In this document: positions 61,370-62,653 of the stretch, one piece after another | Position numbering within the stretch: position 1 is the stretch's first letter | Layout: the number at the start of each line of letters is the position of its first letter | Assembly: GCA_005843835.1 (NCBI GenBank) | Contig: SZXZ01000082.1 | Span: forward strand, 1 to 62,653 | DNA: 62,653 nucleotides | Direction of reading: 5' to 3' | From: Chlorobium sp. | Lineage (GTDB): Bacteria; Bacteroidota; Chlorobiia; Chlorobiales; Chlorobiaceae | Notes under the pieces: model-generated | Seen by the model: the letters and a program-made list of their open reading frames with translations, nothing else | The model's database searches: none | What the model was told of the DNA's origin: nothing | Made by a program: the position numbers and the translations under genes

Positions 61370-62569
61370 ATGGTGCCGATTGCTTATTCTGCTCCTGATT
61401 CCGCCGGTCATTTCGGCAGTTTCGGAGGCAAGTTCATCCCTGAAACTCTGATAAAAAATGCCGCCGATCTTGAATCGGAGTACCTTAAGGCAAAAAAAGA
61501 TCCGTCTTTTCAGTTACAACTGAACCACCTTCTCCGTGATTATGTTGGCAGACCAACACCGCTCTATCATGCCGAAAGACTCAGCCAGACACTGCAGGGA
61601 GCGCAGATATACCTGAAGCGTGAAGACCTTTGCCATACAGGAGCGCATAAAATTAATAATGCACTTGGACAGGTGCTGCTTGCCCGACGGATGGGCAAAA
61701 AAAGAGTGATTGCCGAAACCGGTGCAGGGCAGCACGGAGTTGCCACGGCGACTGTCTGCGCTCTGTTTGATCTTGAATGCATTGTGTATATGGGTGAAGA
61801 GGATATCCGGCGACAGGCTCCGAATGTTGCCAGAATGAAACTGCTCGGTGCTGAAGTTCGTGCGGTTGGCAGTGGATCAAAAACACTGAAAGATGCAACA
61901 AGCGAGGCTATCCGTGACTGGATGAATAATCCTGAAGAGACCTTTTACATTATCGGTTCGGTGGTCGGCATGCATCCTTATCCTATGATTGTCCGTGATT
62001 TTCAGGCTGTTATCGGTAAGGAAACCCGGTCACAGATTATTGAACAGACGGGAAAACTGCCTGACGTCATCACTGCGTGTGTTGGTGGGGGCAGCAATGC
62101 AATCGGCATGTTTTATGAATTTTTAAACGATGCTTCTGAGATTGAGCTTGTTGGTGTCGAAGCTGCAGGTGAAGGCCTGGATGCGCGTCATGCTGCTTCC
62201 TTAACGCTTGGAACCCCTGGAGTGTTGCACGGTGCCATGACTAAACTTCTGCAGAACGAGGACGGGCAGGTGCAGGAAGCTCATTCCATATCAGCAGGTC
62301 TTGATTATCCCGGTGTCGGGCCTGAACACTGCTATCTGCAGCAACTGGAAATGGTGACCTACACATCCGTCACGGACAGAGAAGCGCTTGCCGCCCTTAA
62401 GACACTTGCTGAAACCGAAGGCATTATCTGTGCACTTGAATCGGCTCATGCTGTTCACTACGCCATCACCAAAGCACCTGCAATGGCAAAAGACTCCATT
62501 CTGGTGGTCAATCTGTCTGGCAGGGGCGATAAGGATATGGATACAATAATGAAGGAGCTGTCACTGTAA
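61370..62569 (+). CDS. trpB: Tryptophan synthase beta chain
   Basis: PLP enzyme that joins indole and serine to make tryptophan. The 399 residues include [19 protein letters not shown] at the start, the PLP Lys94 in [23 protein letters not shown] and the phosphate loop [13 protein letters not shown] longer in-frame ATG at 61325 adds 15 residues; the ATG at 61370 fits the family better. Its partner trpA is on the opposite strand at 48230-49039. Only 84 bases remain after it. Confidence 0.97.
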   Translation: MVPIAYSAPDSAGHFGSFGGKFIPETLIKNAADLESEYLKAKKDPSFQLQLNHLLRDYVGRPTPLYHAERLSQTLQGAQIYLKREDLCHTGAHKINNALGQVLLARRMGKKRVIAETGAGQHGVATATVCALFDLECIVYMGEEDIRRQAPNVARMKLLGAEVRAVGSGSKTLKDATSEAIRDWMNNPEETFYIIGSVVGMHPYPMIVRDFQAVIGKETRSQIIEQTGKLPDVITACVGGGSNAIGMFYEFLNDASEIELVGVEAAGEGLDARHAASLTLGTPGVLHGAMTKLLQNEDGQVQEAHSISAGLDYPGVGPEHCYLQQLEMVTYTSVTDREALAALKTLAETEGIICALESAHAVHYAITKAPAMAKDSILVVNLSGRGDKDMDTIMKELSL

Positions 62570-62653
62570 ACAGAACGCAATAAAAGCGTTAACTTGTTCG
62601 AGAGTAAAAGATTACAAAGAAAATGTATCAATGAGTTGCACAAAAATAAAATA

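Overview
The window comes from a green sulfur bacterium (Chlorobiaceae; Chlorobium/Pelodictyon-like). The clearest marker is fmoA (19209-20309), the Fenna-Matthews-Olson bacteriochlorophyll a protein. Further support comes from a TrxR-like ferredoxin-NADP reductase, menA, NAD-malate dehydrogenase, malic enzyme, a B12-binding radical SAM protein of the BchE/BchQ/BchR kind, and a Gram-negative envelope set (lptD, lnt, a SPOR protein, an outer-membrane barrel). By eye the base composition is moderately AT-rich, unlike the higher-GC Chlorobaculum genomes; the species was not determined. The region is mostly chromosomal core. I saw no transposase, integrase, phage gene, CRISPR array, rRNA or tRNA.

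Layout. 1-3100: 3' part of gap, a flavodoxin-fold protein and malic enzyme. 3110-6056: hrcA-grpE-dnaJ on the minus strand. 6290-11118: prmC, a DUF4412 lipoprotein-sorting-like periplasmic protein, proS, a 2-Cys peroxiredoxin and a GyrI-like protein. 11347-18966: purine permease plus amidohydrolase, an outer-membrane protein, ispE, a SPOR protein followed by a sigma-54 activator, and lnt. 19209-28855: fmoA with its own promoter and terminator, a MerR regulator, half of an ABC exporter, purT, a radical SAM gene coupled to mutS, and rplU-rpmA. 29006-37628: mdh, a structured intergenic segment, a minus-strand run of a small Cys protein, ferredoxin-NADP reductase, menA, aguB, M48 protease and aguA, then hisF and ppk2.

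37838-47153 is the most accessory-looking part. It holds a DUF4405 membrane protein with a two-component system, a 16-repeat Sel1 protein, an L,D-transpeptidase, a decayed Sel1 remnant, a DUF2461 protein, and an SRPBCC-SDR-SRPBCC cassette. 47195-57522 returns to core genes: glycosyltransferase, trpA, CPBP protease, queC, groES-groEL under a perfect CIRCE operator, uvrA, an Rrf2 regulator and an alpha/beta hydrolase. 57530-62569 holds lptD, an unknown ORF, a GC-rich degenerate stretch, an AT-rich leader and trpB.

Connections. Mdh belongs to the reductive TCA cycle, and malic enzyme links malate and pyruvate. Ferredoxin-NADP reductase and FMO are parts of the photosynthetic electron and energy path, and menA supplies menaquinone. 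aguA and aguB together convert agmatine to putrescine. trpA and trpB are present but about 12 kb apart on opposite strands. No clearly new defence or mobile system is visible. The best candidates for undescribed biology are the SRPBCC-SDR-SRPBCC cassette, the DUF4405 two-component operon, the competing inverted repeats after mdh, and the small Cys-rich protein upstream of ferredoxin-NADP reductase.
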